This document shows, one piece after another, positions 16,327 through 23,914 of a DNA stretch of 64,000 nucleotides (position 1 is the stretch's first letter; the number at the start of each line of letters is the position of its first letter). Origin of the DNA: Streptomyces sp. NRRL S-337 (GTDB lineage Bacteria > Actinomycetota > Actinomycetes > Streptomycetales > Streptomycetaceae); contig NZ_JOIX01000010.1 of assembly GCF_000720175.1 (NCBI RefSeq), forward strand, positions 84,122 to 148,121, read 5' to 3'. The position numbers and the translations under genes are program-made. Below the pieces are notes generated by a model that had not been told where the DNA came from, did no database searches, and was given only the letters and a program-made list of their open reading frames with translations.

Positions 16327-19300
16327 CGGTCATCACGCCTTTCGCGCGCGTGCCGTTCCCCGGGTGGCGGTGCGGTGCGCACGTGCGCGCCGGTGGTGGT
16401 CCGTGCGCCGCTGCCCACTCCCATCGCCGCGGCCACCCCGGCGACGATCTCCCCACTGCGGTCCGGTACGGCCAGCAGGCGCCGGGCCAGCGCGTCGAGG
16501 GTGCCGCGGTCCCGGGCCAGCCGCAGGATCCCGGCGATGCTGGTCGGTGCGGCCCCGGGCTCCGGGCGGGACGGCCCGGCGGCCTCGTCCAGGATCTCCA
16601 TCACCTTGCCCAGCAGCGCCGGCTGCCGGCGGGTCGCCCGGCGCATCGCCGCGCCCAGCGCGTCCAGCGTCTCGTCGTCGGACGGCAGCCCCACCACCTC
16701 CACCGCGTGTTCCAGCGCACCGGGGGCCTGGGCGTAGATCTGCGAGGCGACCGCGCGCACCAGCACCGGCCGCTCGGACAGCACGTCGTCGGGCAACTTC
16801 CGCAGCCGCTCGGCGAGTTCCCGGCCGGTGGCCGGCTCCGCGCGCCCCTCGTCGGCGGTCAGCCGGGCCCGGGCCAGCAGTGCGCCCATCGCCTCCAGGT
16901 CCTGCCCGAGGCCCACCGCGACGTCCTCCGCGGCCCGCAGCGCACGGTCGGCGTGCACCGGATCGCCGTCCTCCTGGGCGAGCCGCGCGGAGAGCAGCAG
17001 CAGCTCCAGCCGGCGCTCCCCGCACCCCGCGCGCCCGGCCGGAACGAGGGCGTCCGCGACCGCCCGCCGGGCCTCGTCCCGCCGCCCGGCACGGCTGAGC
17101 GCCTCGGCGTACAGCGCGTGCAGCGGACTGCACGGTGTCCAGGGGCGGCGCCGGCCGATCCGTTCCAGGGCCGCCGTCGCGAAGCCCTGTGCCAGCAGGT
17201 CCTCGGCCTCCTGGGCGGCGATCCGCTCCCAGTCCTCCTGGTCCGCGCCGGCCGCCACGTGGTCGGGTGCACCGCCGCCGAGCCGGGCGGTGAGCAGTCC
17301 CGCGGCGCGCGGCGACATCTCCTGGCCGGCCCCGGCGAGGAACCGTTCGACGCCCGGCAGCCAGCGCTCCTCGACCGAGCGCGGGTTCTCGTCCAGCCGC
17401 AGCCGGTGGTAGATCTCCTCGGCGCGCGCCTCCAGTCCGTCGCGGGCCGCGTAGTACGCCACCGCGCGCCGCTCGACCTCCCGCATCACCGCGGTGCGGT
17501 CGCCGCCGGGCAGCCGCAGCATGATGGCCCGGACGTCGCCGCGGTAGCGCACCGCGTCGGGTGCGGCCGGTTCGACCATGTCCAGCCGGCTCAGCTCGTC
17601 GAACAGCTCCCGGGCCCGGTCCGGGCCCGGTACGTCCAGGCCGCACGGCCCGGCGAGCACGTCGCGGATGATCTCCGGGGTGATGACCCGCAGCACCAGG
17701 GCGGGGTGGGCGAGCCGGCGGATGTCCTCGTCGGCGATGTGGCTGAGGATCCGGTCGTAGAGGATGCCCTGCACCAGCAGCTGGTCGACCCGGCGGAAGA
17801 CCTCCCGCCGGCGTTCGGGCAGACTGCGGATCAGCTCACCGGTCGGTTCGCCCGCCAGGCCCGCGAGGGTCGCGGCCCGCGCTGCCAGCTTCAGGCTGAG
17901 CGGATGGCCGCCGACCCGGGCGGCGAGCTCCCGGGCCACCTCGGGGTCGTCCACGCCGCAGGACGCCAGCAGGCCCACCGCCGCCTCCGGGTCGAGTTCG
18001 CCGAGTTCGATGTCGAGCGACTCCACCGGTTTCGCCGGGTGGGCGACCGGCGCCCTTCCGGAGAACACGGCCCGCATCCGCGGATAGGCGCTCTGCAACG
18101 ACCGGTACACCGCCACCATGCGGCCCAGGGCCGGTGAGCCGCGGTACTGCGCCTCCTCGAAGGTGTCGACGGCCATCACGAACGGCGGGTCCGGCTCGTC
18201 CGGGCGGGACTTCTGTTCCGCGACCGCCCGTGTCAGGACCTCGCCGACCCGCCGGACCAGCCCGGTCTCCCGGCCGGTGGCCGCCGACTGGAACTGCTGG
18301 GAGTAGCTGCGCCCGAGGACCGCCCGGGTCGCGGCGAGTTCGTGCAGCTGGGTCACCCGCTCCTGCCCCTCGCGCTGGCTGCGGGCGACCTGCTGGCACT
18401 CCTCCGCCAGCGCGTCCAGCTCGGCGCGGTGGGCGGGGTACTGGATGCCGAGCTGCCGGGCCGCCTCGGCGATCAGCGTGATCGGCTCGTGGACGGAGAG
18501 GGTGGGCCGCTCGAAGTCGATGTAGGCGAACGGGATGCCGCCGGCCGGGTCGTGGACGCTGTCGAGCAGGAACTTGGCGAGCAGGGTGCTCTTGCCCATG
18601 CCGCCGGGCCCGTGGATGACCATCGCGGGGACCATCGCGGGAATCGGCGCGGGGCCGCCGCCGGGACCGGCCGCCGGCGGCCCGGGCGGTGCGGGGCCAC
18701 CGGGCAGCGCGACGTAGGCGCGCAGCTCGGCGAGTTCGGCGGCCCGGCCCTGGAACGGACGGCGGACCAGGCGTTCCAGCGGCTCCAGCAGCCGGGCCCG
18801 CTCCAGGGCGCGCTGCAGCCGGCCGGTGTCCGGCAGGCCGGTCACGCCCGGCACCCGGGACAGCCACAGCACCGCCTGCAGCGCGTCGGCCAGTTCACCG
18901 GCGGTCAGCCGGTCGATCGCCAGCGGCGTGCCGAACAGCTGGGCCAGCGCGAACCGTTCCGGCCCGGGCTCGGCCGGCAGCTGGCCGATGTTGGCGGCGA
19001 GCAGGCGCCGGGCGGCCTCGGGCCCGGCCAGCCCGCCGAGCGCCTCCTCCCGGACCTCGGCCTTCAGCGCCCAGCCGGCCTGGTCCTGCATGCCCAGGGT
19101 CGTGCAGTCGTCGACGAGTTCCAGGACCGCCCGGCCGGTGGCGTGCTTCTCGTCGGGCAGCCGCAGCTCGTGGGGGTCGAAACGGGCCAGCAGGCAGGCC
19201 GCCTCCCGGTAGGCGCGGCGGGTGGGGGAGACGCCGCCGCGGCGCTCCCCGCCGGTGTGCAGCGCCTCGCGCAGCCGGGCCGCGAACACCTCCCGCAGGC

Positions 19301-19337
19301 TCGACGGGGCCGGACGCTCAGAGGGACCGGTAGACAC
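16323..19337 (-). CDS. STAND-class NTPase (AP-ATPase-like signalling protein)
   Basis: A 1004-residue multidomain protein. Residues 1-190 are an unassigned helical domain; PFQGRAAELAELRAYV (194-209) is the usual lead-in to a STAND NTPase. Walker A is GPGGMGKST (243-251), Walker B FVMAVDTFEE (386-395), an Arg-containing sensor strand AVFSGRAPV (~423-431), and the winged-helix GxP motif GGHPLSL (476-482). Residues ~560-1000 are helical TPR-like repeats, typical of the ligand-sensing end. GTG 19337 has GGAGGGAG about six bases upstream and overlaps the previous gene by 20 bp. Such proteins oligomerise on sensing a trigger and activate an associated effector. Here the partners are two proteases, a nuclease and a hydrolase. 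Confidence 0.86.
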   Translation of the reverse strand: MSTGPSERPAPSSLREVFAARLREALHTGGERRGGVSPTRRAYREAACLLARFDPHELRLPDEKHATGRAVLELVDDCTTLGMQDQAGWALKAEVREEALGGLAGPEAARRLLAANIGQLPAEPGPERFALAQLFGTPLAIDRLTAGELADALQAVLWLSRVPGVTGLPDTGRLQRALERARLLEPLERLVRRPFQGRAAELAELRAYVALPGGPAPPGPPAAGPGGGPAPIPAMVPAMVIHGPGGMGKSTLLAKFLLDSVHDPAGGIPFAYIDFERPTLSVHEPITLIAEAARQLGIQYPAHRAELDALAEECQQVARSQREGQERVTQLHELAATRAVLGRSYSQQFQSAATGRETGLVRRVGEVLTRAVAEQKSRPDEPDPPFVMAVDTFEEAQYRGSPALGRMVAVYRSLQSAYPRMRAVFSGRAPVAHPAKPVESLDIELGELDPEAAVGLLASCGVDDPEVARELAARVGGHPLSLKLAARAATLAGLAGEPTGELIRSLPERRREVFRRVDQLLVQGILYDRILSHIADEDIRRLAHPALVLRVITPEIIRDVLAGPCGLDVPGPDRARELFDELSRLDMVEPAAPDAVRYRGDVRAIMLRLPGGDRTAVMREVERRAVAYYAARDGLEARAEEIYHRLRLDENPRSVEERWLPGVERFLAGAGQEMSPRAAGLLTARLGGGAPDHVAAGADQEDWERIAAQEAEDLLAQGFATAALERIGRRRPWTPCSPLHALYAEALSRAGRRDEARRAVADALVPAGRAGCGERRLELLLLSARLAQEDGDPVHADRALRAAEDVAVGLGQDLEAMGALLARARLTADEGRAEPATGRELAERLRKLPDDVLSERPVLVRAVASQIYAQAPGALEHAVEVVGLPSDDETLDALGAAMRRATRRQPALLGKVMEILDEAAGPSRPEPGAAPTSIAGILRLARDRGTLDALARRLLAVPDRSGEIVAGVAAAMGVGSGARTTTGAHVRTAPPPGERHARERRDDR

Positions 19338-20445
19338 GGACCGCTCCCTCCGCCGCCGTACTGACCCGGCGCATATAACTCTCGCCGGCCGCGTCGCCGG
19401 ATTCCGCGGCGTAGAGCACCTCTTCCACGGCGACCTCGACGAGTTCGTCGATGTCGGACTCGCGCGGGCCGCCGGCCGCCAGCACCTCCGGCGGCGATTC
19501 GTGGAAGACCTGGTGGAAGAAGGACCGCAGATCGCCCGGTTCGACGACCCGCGCGGTGTCCCAGGACACACTGCCGCGCAGGTCGTAGGGGAGCTGGCGC
19601 ATCGCACGCCCGTAGCCGAGCAGCACCAGCCGGGGTGCCTGGTCGCCGTGGACCGCGGAGTGCTCGTAGACGGCCATGGCGAGCTGCCCGATGAAGTCCC
19701 ACACGTCGGAGCTGGGGTCGAGCCGGTCGCACTCGTCGAGCACCAGCCACAGCCGCTCCTCGGCGGCGGTGGCCCGGCCGGCGACCCAGTGCGCTGCCTC
19801 GTCGACGGACGGCAGCGGGTCGTTGAGGCCGGTGGGGTTGAGCGGGGCGGGGCCGGTGCCCGGTTCGGCGACGAAGTCGGCCAGCCGCCGGACGACCTTC
19901 GCCGCGGTGGAGGTCCGCGACAGGGTGACCCGGATGGGACGGAAGCCGCTGTGCTGACCGATGTGGCGCAGGAAGGTGTAGGTGTACGAGCGGCCGCTGT
20001 CCGGCTCGCCGTCGACCAGCAGGATGCACTTGTCGGGGTCGGCGACGAACCGGCGCAGCGTCTCCCGCAGGCCCTGCCGGTCGATGAAGGCCTCGGCGCC
20101 GTTCTTCAGCACGCAGGTGCGGAAGGTGTCCTGCGCGGCGTGGGCGCGGCAGTCCTCCCGCAGCCGGTCCCGGAACTCCCGGACCTTCACGATGTCGGGC
20201 AGCACGGCCAGTTCGTCGACGGCGGTGAGCGCCTCCAGCAGCCGCAGCTGCCGCTCGATGTTCGCGCGGGAGCGGTGCACGAGGGTCCGGGCGTTGTCCG
20301 AGCTGACGTGGGTCAGCGGCAGCGCGGCGACGAAGTCCTCGGGGAAGCCGTACTCGGCGAGCCGGTCGTGCGGCTGGGTGGTGTCGACCAGATGGTTCTG
20401 CACCCAGGTGGTGACCAGGTCCCACTCGGTTTCGGTCAGCGGCAT
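19318..20445 (-). CDS. Small P-loop NTPase-like protein with degenerate Walker A
   Basis: A 375-residue protein. Residues 1-~100 are helical (LTETEWDLVTTWVQNHL...RANIERQLRLLEALTAVDEL) and resemble the adaptor-like N-termini of conflict-system proteins. A P-loop-like segment follows: GEPDSGRS (146-153), in which the normally invariant Lys is Arg152. A Walker B is seen at LWLVLDECDRLD (232-243). The C-terminal part has LVLLGYGRAMRQLP and a helical tail. The loss of the Walker A lysine suggests altered or lost hydrolysis, perhaps a nucleotide sensor. It lies seven bases from the hydrolase gene and overlaps the STAND gene, so all are co-translated. I do not recognise a named family. Confidence 0.75.
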   Translation of the reverse strand: MPLTETEWDLVTTWVQNHLVDTTQPHDRLAEYGFPEDFVAALPLTHVSSDNARTLVHRSRANIERQLRLLEALTAVDELAVLPDIVKVREFRDRLREDCRAHAAQDTFRTCVLKNGAEAFIDRQGLRETLRRFVADPDKCILLVDGEPDSGRSYTYTFLRHIGQHSGFRPIRVTLSRTSTAAKVVRRLADFVAEPGTGPAPLNPTGLNDPLPSVDEAAHWVAGRATAAEERLWLVLDECDRLDPSSDVWDFIGQLAMAVYEHSAVHGDQAPRLVLLGYGRAMRQLPYDLRGSVSWDTARVVEPGDLRSFFHQVFHESPPEVLAAGGPRESDIDELVEVAVEEVLYAAESGDAAGESYMRRVSTAAEGAVRVYRSL

Positions 20446-20452
20446 GCCCGGC

Positions 20453-21415
20453 CTACCCCGGACCGTCGCCGAAGATCCGCAGCACCGGCTCGCGCACCGG
20501 GTGCTGCGACAGGTACGCGCCGATGCTGTGGTGGTTGCGGCTGTCGTTGGTGACCAGCACGTCGGTGACCCGGTCCCCGGGCGCGTACTCGGGGCGCAGG
20601 GTGTGGTCCAGCGCCACCAGGTCCCGCAGGTCGGAGGCGTTGCGCCAGGCCGCCACGCCGTCCGGTACGGCCGGCGGGCGGGCCAGCCGGTCCTGGATCT
20701 CGGTGATCGCCAGCGGTGAGCCGACGGTGACCAGCAGCGCGACGTCGCGCCGCTGCTCCCGCAGCACCTCGTAGGCGATGACCGTGCCCAGGCTGTGCCC
20801 GACCACGACCAGCGGGCCGCCGTCCAGGCCGTCCAGCGCCTCCTGCACCACGGCGCGCATCGCCGGTCCCGCCCCGCCGAAGAAGTAGGCGTACACGTCC
20901 TTGAACGCGTGCTGCACCAGTGCCCGGAACAGCGCGGTGCGGCCGGGCCGGGGCAGCGGCACGACCTCCAGCGGCAGTTCGTCGGCCGGCCCGGGCTCCG
21001 GGGCGGCCTCGGTGTGCGCGAGGGTGTCCGCGAGGTAGGTCATGTCCCGCAGCCAGTCGGCCAGGGCGTCCTCGTCGGGGCCCGCCCGCCGCTCCGGTGC
21101 GGTGCCGGCGGCCTCCTGCCGGGCCTCGTCGAGGGTCCGCGTCACGAACTCCTCGGGGGGCGGGACGGCGGCTGAGGAGTTCGTGGCGCGCTCCTCCAGC
21201 CCGGCCGGGGACCCCTTGGCCGGCTCCGGGCCGCCGTCCAGCGGGTCCGGCCGGTGGTCGGGCAGCGGCGCGGGGTAGCGCACCGGCGCCCAGTAGGCCA
21301 TCCGCGACGCCGCGCCCATGTCCCGGCCGAACAGGGCGGTGTCCCATTGGGACTTGAGCAGGTCCGACCGGACCTTGTTGCCGTTGCCGTGGACGTAGAC
21401 GACGCTCGGTCGCAT
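20453..21415 (-). CDS. Alpha/beta hydrolase (lipase/esterase-like)
   Basis: A 320-residue hydrolase. It opens with SVVYVHGNGNKV, the first strand and oxyanion-loop region of the fold. The nucleophile elbow is GHSLG (206-210) with Ser208; a His candidate is His295 or His296 (SRNHHSIGAYL). Residues 50-150 form a large variable lid rich in Glu/Pro/Ala. No secretion signal. GAGGGG precedes the ATG. In this operon it could be a membrane-lipid-targeting effector, as lipases are in some abortive-infection systems, but a metabolic role cannot be excluded. Substrate unknown. Confidence 0.8.
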   Translation of the reverse strand: MRPSVVYVHGNGNKVRSDLLKSQWDTALFGRDMGAASRMAYWAPVRYPAPLPDHRPDPLDGGPEPAKGSPAGLEERATNSSAAVPPPEEFVTRTLDEARQEAAGTAPERRAGPDEDALADWLRDMTYLADTLAHTEAAPEPGPADELPLEVVPLPRPGRTALFRALVQHAFKDVYAYFFGGAGPAMRAVVQEALDGLDGGPLVVVGHSLGTVIAYEVLREQRRDVALLVTVGSPLAITEIQDRLARPPAVPDGVAAWRNASDLRDLVALDHTLRPEYAPGDRVTDVLVTNDSRNHHSIGAYLSQHPVREPVLRIFGDGPG

Positions 21416-21433
21416 GGTGTGTCCCCTCGCCGT

Positions 21434-22330
21434 TCAGTCGCGCCGCAGCACGATGTCGTCGTGCGATGCGAGTCGTTTCCAGCGTTCCTTCGGGGCGCGC
21501 GCCACCGGCATCGGATCGGCGGCCGGCAGCGGGCCCAGGTCCAGTGAGGTCAGCTCGGCGACGTCCGACACCGGTACCTGGAAGGTGCGGTAGGTGCCCA
21601 GCGGCGGCGGTGCGCCCGGCACCGCGCCGGCCAGCGCCCGGTCGGCGTCCCGGGTCAGGTCCGGGCTCTGGTCCAGGACGTACGCGGTGGCCGCGAGCGC
21701 ACCGTCCAGGAGGAACGCGGCCACCTTCCAGAAGCGCAGCGGCACCTGGATGCCCCGGTAGGGCGGGTCGGAGTCGTGCAGCACCGGCCCGGTCAGCACG
21801 GTCAGCTTGCGGTCGTGGGTGGCGGCGTGGTCGAGCAGGTGGTCCTCCAGCCCGTCCCAGAGCCGTTTGCCCTGATTGAACACATCGGCCTGCGGGGCGG
21901 CGTTGGTGTAGTGGAAGGTGTCCGCATCGGCCCGGCCGGCCTCCGCCGCCTCGCCCCACACCGGGTCGAGGCGGCGCACCAGATGGCCCTTGTCCAGGGA
22001 GTTGTCCCGGTAGACCGCGTCGCCGGCCTGCCGGTCCTCGGGCAGCCTGGGGTCGAACCGCCAGCCGCCCTCCCGTGGTACGTGCTCCCGCAGCAGCCGG
22101 CCGTCGACGCAGACGCCGGCGGCCGCCGCCAGCCGCCGGTCCGTGCGCAGCAGGACCGTGAAGTGGGTGTACGGCAGGACCACGGTCTCCGTCCCGGGGA
22201 CGGCCGGCACCGGCAGCGGGACGGGCACGCCGAGGAAGTGCTCGTCGTAGCCCGCGCGGTCCGCCAGGGCGCCCCCGGGCGCCGGGCCGGTCGTGGCACG
22301 GCCGGCCCGGGACGCGTCGGATGTGGTCAT
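21434..22330 (-). CDS. DNA/RNA non-specific endonuclease (NUC/EndoG-like)
   Basis: A 298-residue beta-beta-alpha-metal nuclease. The catalytic motif is DKGHLVRR (113-120; His116 the general base, Lys in place of the usual Arg). Further down, YTNAAPQADVFNQGKRLWDGLEDH (141-164) carries the Asn143 and Asn152 pattern (N-x-A-P-Q...N-x-x-x-W-x-x-L-E) of NucA, Serratia nuclease and mitochondrial EndoG. No signal peptide is evident, unlike secreted NucA-type enzymes, so it would act inside the cell. It is the first gene of the minus-strand operon and diverges from the caspase gene. A weak GGGAAG precedes the ATG. Confidence 0.87.
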   Translation of the reverse strand: MTTSDASRAGRATTGPAPGGALADRAGYDEHFLGVPVPLPVPAVPGTETVVLPYTHFTVLLRTDRRLAAAAGVCVDGRLLREHVPREGGWRFDPRLPEDRQAGDAVYRDNSLDKGHLVRRLDPVWGEAAEAGRADADTFHYTNAAPQADVFNQGKRLWDGLEDHLLDHAATHDRKLTVLTGPVLHDSDPPYRGIQVPLRFWKVAAFLLDGALAATAYVLDQSPDLTRDADRALAGAVPGAPPPLGTYRTFQVPVSDVAELTSLDLGPLPAADPMPVARAPKERWKRLASHDDIVLRRD

Positions 22331-22539
22331 ATGACCACCGCTTCCCGGTGCTACGGCCCGCCGACCGGCGTCCTGGGCGAAGCCACTCGAACAGCCGCCC
22401 GCACCGGCCCGCGGCGGCCGCCGGCGTGCGCGCAGGGGACCGTTCAGGCGGTTGCGCGGGCCGGCGAGTTCACCGGCCGGCGGGCCACGGAACGCATCCA
22501 GGCGTCGCCCCGACCCCCGCCGCTGCCAAGGAGCCCGCG
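22331..22539. promoter_or_regulatory. Divergent promoter region between nuclease and caspase genes
   Basis: This 209-bp region separates the start codons of the nuclease operon (minus) and the caspase gene (plus) and must hold both promoters. It is very GC-rich; I see no convincing -35/-10 pair and no strong operator palindrome. The caspase side ends in AAGGAG six bases before its ATG. Confidence 0.5.
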
Positions 22540-23346
22540 ATGCCCACCGGCCTCTCCCTCCACGTCGGACTCAACCAGGTCGATCCCGCCCGGTACGGCG
22601 GCTGGGACGGCCGGCTCGTCGCCTGCGAGAACGACGCCCACGACATGGCCGCGCTGGCCCGCGGCGCCGGCTTCGCCCCGACGGTCCTGCTCACCGCCGC
22701 CGGCACCGTCGAGCGCGTCACCGCCGAACTGCGGAAGGCCGCCAAGACGCTCAAGAGCGGCGACATCCTGCTGCTCACCTATTCCGGGCACGGCGGCCAG
22801 GTCCCCAACACCACCGGCGGCGACGACGAGGCGGACCGGTTCGACGAAACGCTGGTGCTGTACGACCGGGAATTCCTCGACGACGAGCTGCACCGGGAAT
22901 TCGGCCGGTTCGCCCGCGGTGTCCGCCTCCTCGTCGTCCTCGACTGCTGCCACAGCGGCACCGCCATCGAAATGCCGGACCAGGGCGACGGCGAATACGC
23001 CGCCCGGCTGATGCCGCCCGACCGGCAGTACGAGATCTACCGGCGCGACCAGGAATTCTTCCAGGAGATCCAGCGGGAACTCGGCGCCCGCAAGAGCCGC
23101 GAACCGGCCGCCGACGCCGTGCTCCTCGCCGCCTGCCAGGACAATCAGCTGGCCTCCGACGGCGACACCAACGGGAAATTCACCGGGACCCTCCTGGACG
23201 TCTGGAACGGCGGCGCCTTCCGCGGCGGCTACCGCACGTTCCACCGCGACATCCAGCGCGGTATGCCGCCCACCCAGAGCCCCCATCTCTACACGACCGG
23301 AAATCCCGACCCGGCATTCCTGGACCAGCAGCCGTTCACCGTGTGA
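22540..23346 (+). CDS. Metacaspase-like caspase-family peptidase
   Basis: A 268-residue stand-alone peptidase C14 domain. It begins SLHVGLNQVDPARYGGWDG, the first strand. The catalytic dyad is His84 (TYSGHGGQVP) and Cys137 (LVVLDCCHSGTA). The C-terminal half (AVLLAACQDNQLASD, SPHLYTTGNPDPAFL) is the usual p10-like part. Metacaspases cleave after Arg/Lys; the acidic cluster GGDDEADRFDE could shape that pocket. No transmembrane, TPR or WD40 extension is present. AAGGAG precedes the ATG. It diverges from an operon with EndoG-like nuclease, STAND NTPase and trypsins, suggesting a cell-death or defence role, possibly by cleaving one of those partners. Confidence 0.9.
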   Translation: MPTGLSLHVGLNQVDPARYGGWDGRLVACENDAHDMAALARGAGFAPTVLLTAAGTVERVTAELRKAAKTLKSGDILLLTYSGHGGQVPNTTGGDDEADRFDETLVLYDREFLDDELHREFGRFARGVRLLVVLDCCHSGTAIEMPDQGDGEYAARLMPPDRQYEIYRRDQEFFQEIQRELGARKSREPAADAVLLAACQDNQLASDGDTNGKFTGTLLDVWNGGAFRGGYRTFHRDIQRGMPPTQSPHLYTTGNPDPAFLDQQPFTV

Positions 23347-23374
23347 CGGCCCCCGCGGCCCGGCCGGGGAACGA

Positions 23375-23408
23375 GGACGGGACGCGGCCCGCCGGCCGCG
23401 TCCCGTCC
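23375..23408. terminator. Bidirectional hairpin between caspase and DUF6381 genes
   Basis: A perfect 15-bp stem (23375-23389 pairing with 23394-23408) with a CGCC loop lies between two convergent genes. There is no U-tract, as is common in Streptomyces terminators. Confidence 0.75.
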
Positions 23409-23424
23409 CGTCGCCCGGTCCCGC

Positions 23425-23616
23425 TCACTCCGAGGGGTAGATGTCACCGCCCCGCATCAGGCTTTCCTGCTCGCTCTGCGACTGCAGCCGGCGGGCCTTC
23501 TCCTGGAGCCGCTTCCGCTCCTCCGGATCATTGGTGTGCTCCGCGGTCTCCTGCAATTCCCTCGCCTTGTCCCGCATCTGCTGAATGCGTGCACGGGTTT
23601 CTCCGCTTGCGTCCAT
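23425..23616 (-). CDS. Small DUF6381-type protein
   Basis: A 63-residue highly charged protein, predicted to be one long helix or coiled coil (IQQMRDKARELQETAEHTND, then ERKRLQEKARRLQSQSEQES), ending in GGDIYPSE. It looks like the small DUF6381 proteins that are common in Streptomyces. Function is unknown. GAGGA stands six bases before the ATG at 23616, which decides this start over an upstream in-frame Met. The ~280 bp upstream (to 23914) hold no gene, only the divergent promoters of this gene and the next. Confidence 0.75.
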   Translation of the reverse strand: MDASGETRARIQQMRDKARELQETAEHTNDPEERKRLQEKARRLQSQSEQESLMRGGDIYPSE

Positions 23617-23914
23617 GGTCTGTCCTCGCACTGTGTAGGGAAGCTGCCCGATACCAGCGAATCAGGCCCGGCGGCCCACGGCACCTCGAAAATCCCGCCG
23701 CCCGGCGAACGGAAAGGCCGGCCGCCACGACGTCCCCCCGCGGCATTACCCGCGGACGCGGCACGCCCGGGCGTCCCGGCGTGTCTCCACCGGATGGCCT
23801 TCCTGAATGGCGACCGCGCCGAAGAGGGACGTTGGCTGAAGCACAGCAGCACAACGTCCGCCGAGTGTCAGCGCTCCTGGTGTTTGACGCTCCCATCGTT
23901 CAGTGGAGTCCTCC

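Noticed and set aside
15164..16456. Apparent single 793-residue protein fusing sequence upstream of the first trypsin gene
   Set aside because: The part before 15163 is an out-of-frame shadow of the second protease gene. The true start has GGAGG in front and gives a normal-looking protein.
22331..22539. In-frame upstream extension of the caspase gene to 22321
   Set aside because: The extra 73 residues are Arg/Pro/Ala-rich and overlap the divergent promoter region. The ATG at 22540 has a perfect AAGGAG six bases upstream.
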